Shown: in pieces, positions 62,837 to 64,000 of the stretch
Layout of the letters: each line of letters begins with the position of its first letter
Position numbering within the stretch: the first letter of the stretch is position 1
Assembly (NCBI RefSeq): GCF_000425445.1
Contig: NZ_AUDL01000011.1
Coordinates: forward strand, 248,001 to 312,000
Source: Flavobacterium denitrificans DSM 15936
GTDB taxonomy: Bacteria > Bacteroidota > Bacteroidia > Flavobacteriales > Flavobacteriaceae
Direction of reading: 5' to 3'
Length of the DNA stretch: 64,000 nucleotides
The notes under the pieces: model-generated
Told to the model about the DNA's origin: nothing
Seen by the model: only the letters and a program-made list of their open reading frames with translations
Databases searched by the model: none
Program-made: the position numbers and the translations under genes

Positions 62837-64000
62837 ATGATGAATATTATAGATATAAATGAAGCCAGTGCACCAATGAGTGATGCTGGAAATAAAATGT
62901 GGTGGAAAAACTCTGAAAGTGAACAAATCCTAAACCGAGGTTATCTTTTAAAAGGCGAAACGGTTGAGGGTGCAATTGACCGAATTTGTACAGCAGCAGC
63001 TCGCCGACTTTATAAACCAGAATTAAAAGAATCTTTTGTCGAAATGATCGAACGTGGCTGGATGAGCATCAGTTCGCCAGTTTGGGCGAATATGGGTACA
63101 GAGCGTGGTTTGCCAATTTCATGTTTCAATGTTCATATTCCGGATAAAATTGAAGGAATTACGCACAAGCTTGGAGAAGTTATTATGCAAACTAAAATTG
63201 GTGGTGGAACTTCGGGTTATTTTGGTGAAATGCGTGGAAGAGGAAGTGCCGTAACCGATAACGGAAAAAGCAGTGGCGCCGTAAGTTTTATGAAACTTTT
63301 CGACACTGCCATGGATACGATTTCTCAAGGTGGCGTTCGTCGTGGGGCTTTTGCAGCATACCTAGATGTCGATCATCCGGATATTGAAGAATTTTTGAAA
63401 ATAAAAAGTATTGGAAATCCTATCCAGAATTTATTTACCGGAATTTGCGTTCCCGATTATTGGATGCAGGAAATGATTGATGGAGATGTTGAAAAACGCC
63501 AGGTTTGGGCAAAAGTTTTAGAAAGTCGTCAACAAAAAGGATTGCCATATATCTTTTTCAGTGACAACGTAAACAAAAATAAACCACAAGTTTATAAAGA
63601 TAAAAATCTGCGCATTAACGCGAGTAATTTATGCAGTGAAATCATGCTTCCATCAGATTTTGACGAATCGTTTATTTGCTGTCTTTCGTCAATGAATTTA
63701 GAACTTTATGACGAATGGAAAGGTACTGAAGCAGTTAAATTGGCGATATTTTTCTTGGATGCCGTTCTACAGGAATTTATCGAAAAAACGGAAGGTAATT
63801 ATTATCTTTCTGCTGCGAATAAATTTGCAAAAAGACATCGTGCTTTAGGCTTAGGCGTTTTAGGATGGCATTCCTATCTGCAAAAAAATATGATTCCGTT
63901 TGAAGGTTTAGAAGCCAAAATGAAAACGACGGAAATCTTCAAACACATCAGCGACAAAGCCGATAAAGCCACTCAGGATTTAGCCCGAATTTACGGCGAG
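62837..64000 (+). CDS. nrdA: Ribonucleotide reductase class I alpha subunit, 3' truncated by the window
   Basis: The frame is open from the ATG at 62837 (an ATG also at 62840) to the window end, covering 388 residues. The catalytic-site Cys is visible at residue 96 (PISCFNVH), and N-L-C-S-E at residues 264-268 carries the thiyl-radical Cys266 and Glu268. KIGGGTSGYFGEMRGRGS and QGGVRRGAFAAYLD are further alpha-subunit motifs. The protein starts directly in the catalytic fold, with no N-terminal ATP-cone. It reduces ribonucleoside diphosphates with NrdB. Confidence 0.93.
   Translation, partial: MMNIIDINEASAPMSDAGNKMWWKNSESEQILNRGYLLKGETVEGAIDRICTAAARRLYKPELKESFVEMIERGWMSISSPVWANMGTERGLPISCFNVHIPDKIEGITHKLGEVIMQTKIGGGTSGYFGEMRGRGSAVTDNGKSSGAVSFMKLFDTAMDTISQGGVRRGAFAAYLDVDHPDIEEFLKIKSIGNPIQNLFTGICVPDYWMQEMIDGDVEKRQVWAKVLESRQQKGLPYIFFSDNVNKNKPQVYKDKNLRINASNLCSEIMLPSDFDESFICCLSSMNLELYDEWKGTEAVKLAIFFLDAVLQEFIEKTEGNYYLSAANKFAKRHRALGLGVLGWHSYLQKNMIPFEGLEAKMKTTEIFKHISDKADKATQDLARIYGE

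Noticed and set aside
1..64000. Search for CRISPR arrays, tRNA or rRNA genes, IS transposases and prophage genes
   Set aside because: I saw no regularly spaced direct repeats of CRISPR size, no cloverleaf with the usual conserved arms, and no transposase, integrase or phage structural protein among the reading frames.

Overview
The window looks like chromosomal DNA of a Flavobacterium close to F. johnsoniae. The DNA is AT-rich. It carries a SusC/SusD pair and lipoproteins typical of Bacteroidota. Promoters match the Bacteroidota -7 element TANNTTTG. The ribonucleotide reductase beta subunit has the metal-ligand pattern of the F. johnsoniae class Id enzyme. I saw no rRNA, tRNA, CRISPR, phage or transposase gene.

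Layout. 1-5.3 kb: the end of an NADP-dependent glyceraldehyde-3-phosphate dehydrogenase, a secreted M1 peptidase, a small TPR protein, a beta-barrel protein and an acetyltransferase. 5.5-11.9 kb: a tripartite RND efflux operon preceded by a small secreted protein. 12-21 kb: a lipidated TPR histidine kinase and an atypical response regulator, a beta-glucosidase, several small lipoproteins, an unknown membrane protein and an L,D-transpeptidase, plus a 1-kb stretch that looks like decayed coding DNA.

21.3-48.2 kb is the core: a glucuronoxylan utilisation locus. It holds GH67 and GH115 alpha-glucuronidases, a GH10 xylanase, two GH43 enzymes, a GPH sugar symporter, a GntR regulator with xylulokinase and xylose isomerase, a transaldolase-like enzyme, a mutarotase, SusC/SusD and an SGNH acetylesterase. 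A mannonate dehydratase and an SDR enzyme feed glucuronate into central metabolism. No hybrid two-component or sigma/anti-sigma regulator sits in the locus. Instead, four intergenic sites fit the LacI-type palindrome NCAANCGNTTGN, and at least two overlap recognisable promoters, which points to an unlinked LacI-family repressor. A tandem 10-bp repeat abuts the GntR start codon.

48.2-56.5 kb: a soluble multi-PAS histidine kinase with its single-domain response regulator, a SnoaL-like lipoprotein, a low-complexity surface protein, a second L,D-transpeptidase-type protein and a secreted GH43-like propeller protein. 56.7-61.3 kb: a TetR / small protein / MFS exporter operon, a small membrane protein that appears frameshifted, an NmrA-like reductase and an AraC regulator. 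61.8-64 kb: nrdB and the start of nrdA, preceded by four similarly oriented DnaA-box-like repeats.

Many intergenic gaps hold interspersed palindromic repeats, including two copies of a ~146-bp element with terminal inverted repeats. All three intercistronic gaps between the GH67 and GH115 genes contain such repeats. All family assignments come from reading the sequence; no database search was run.
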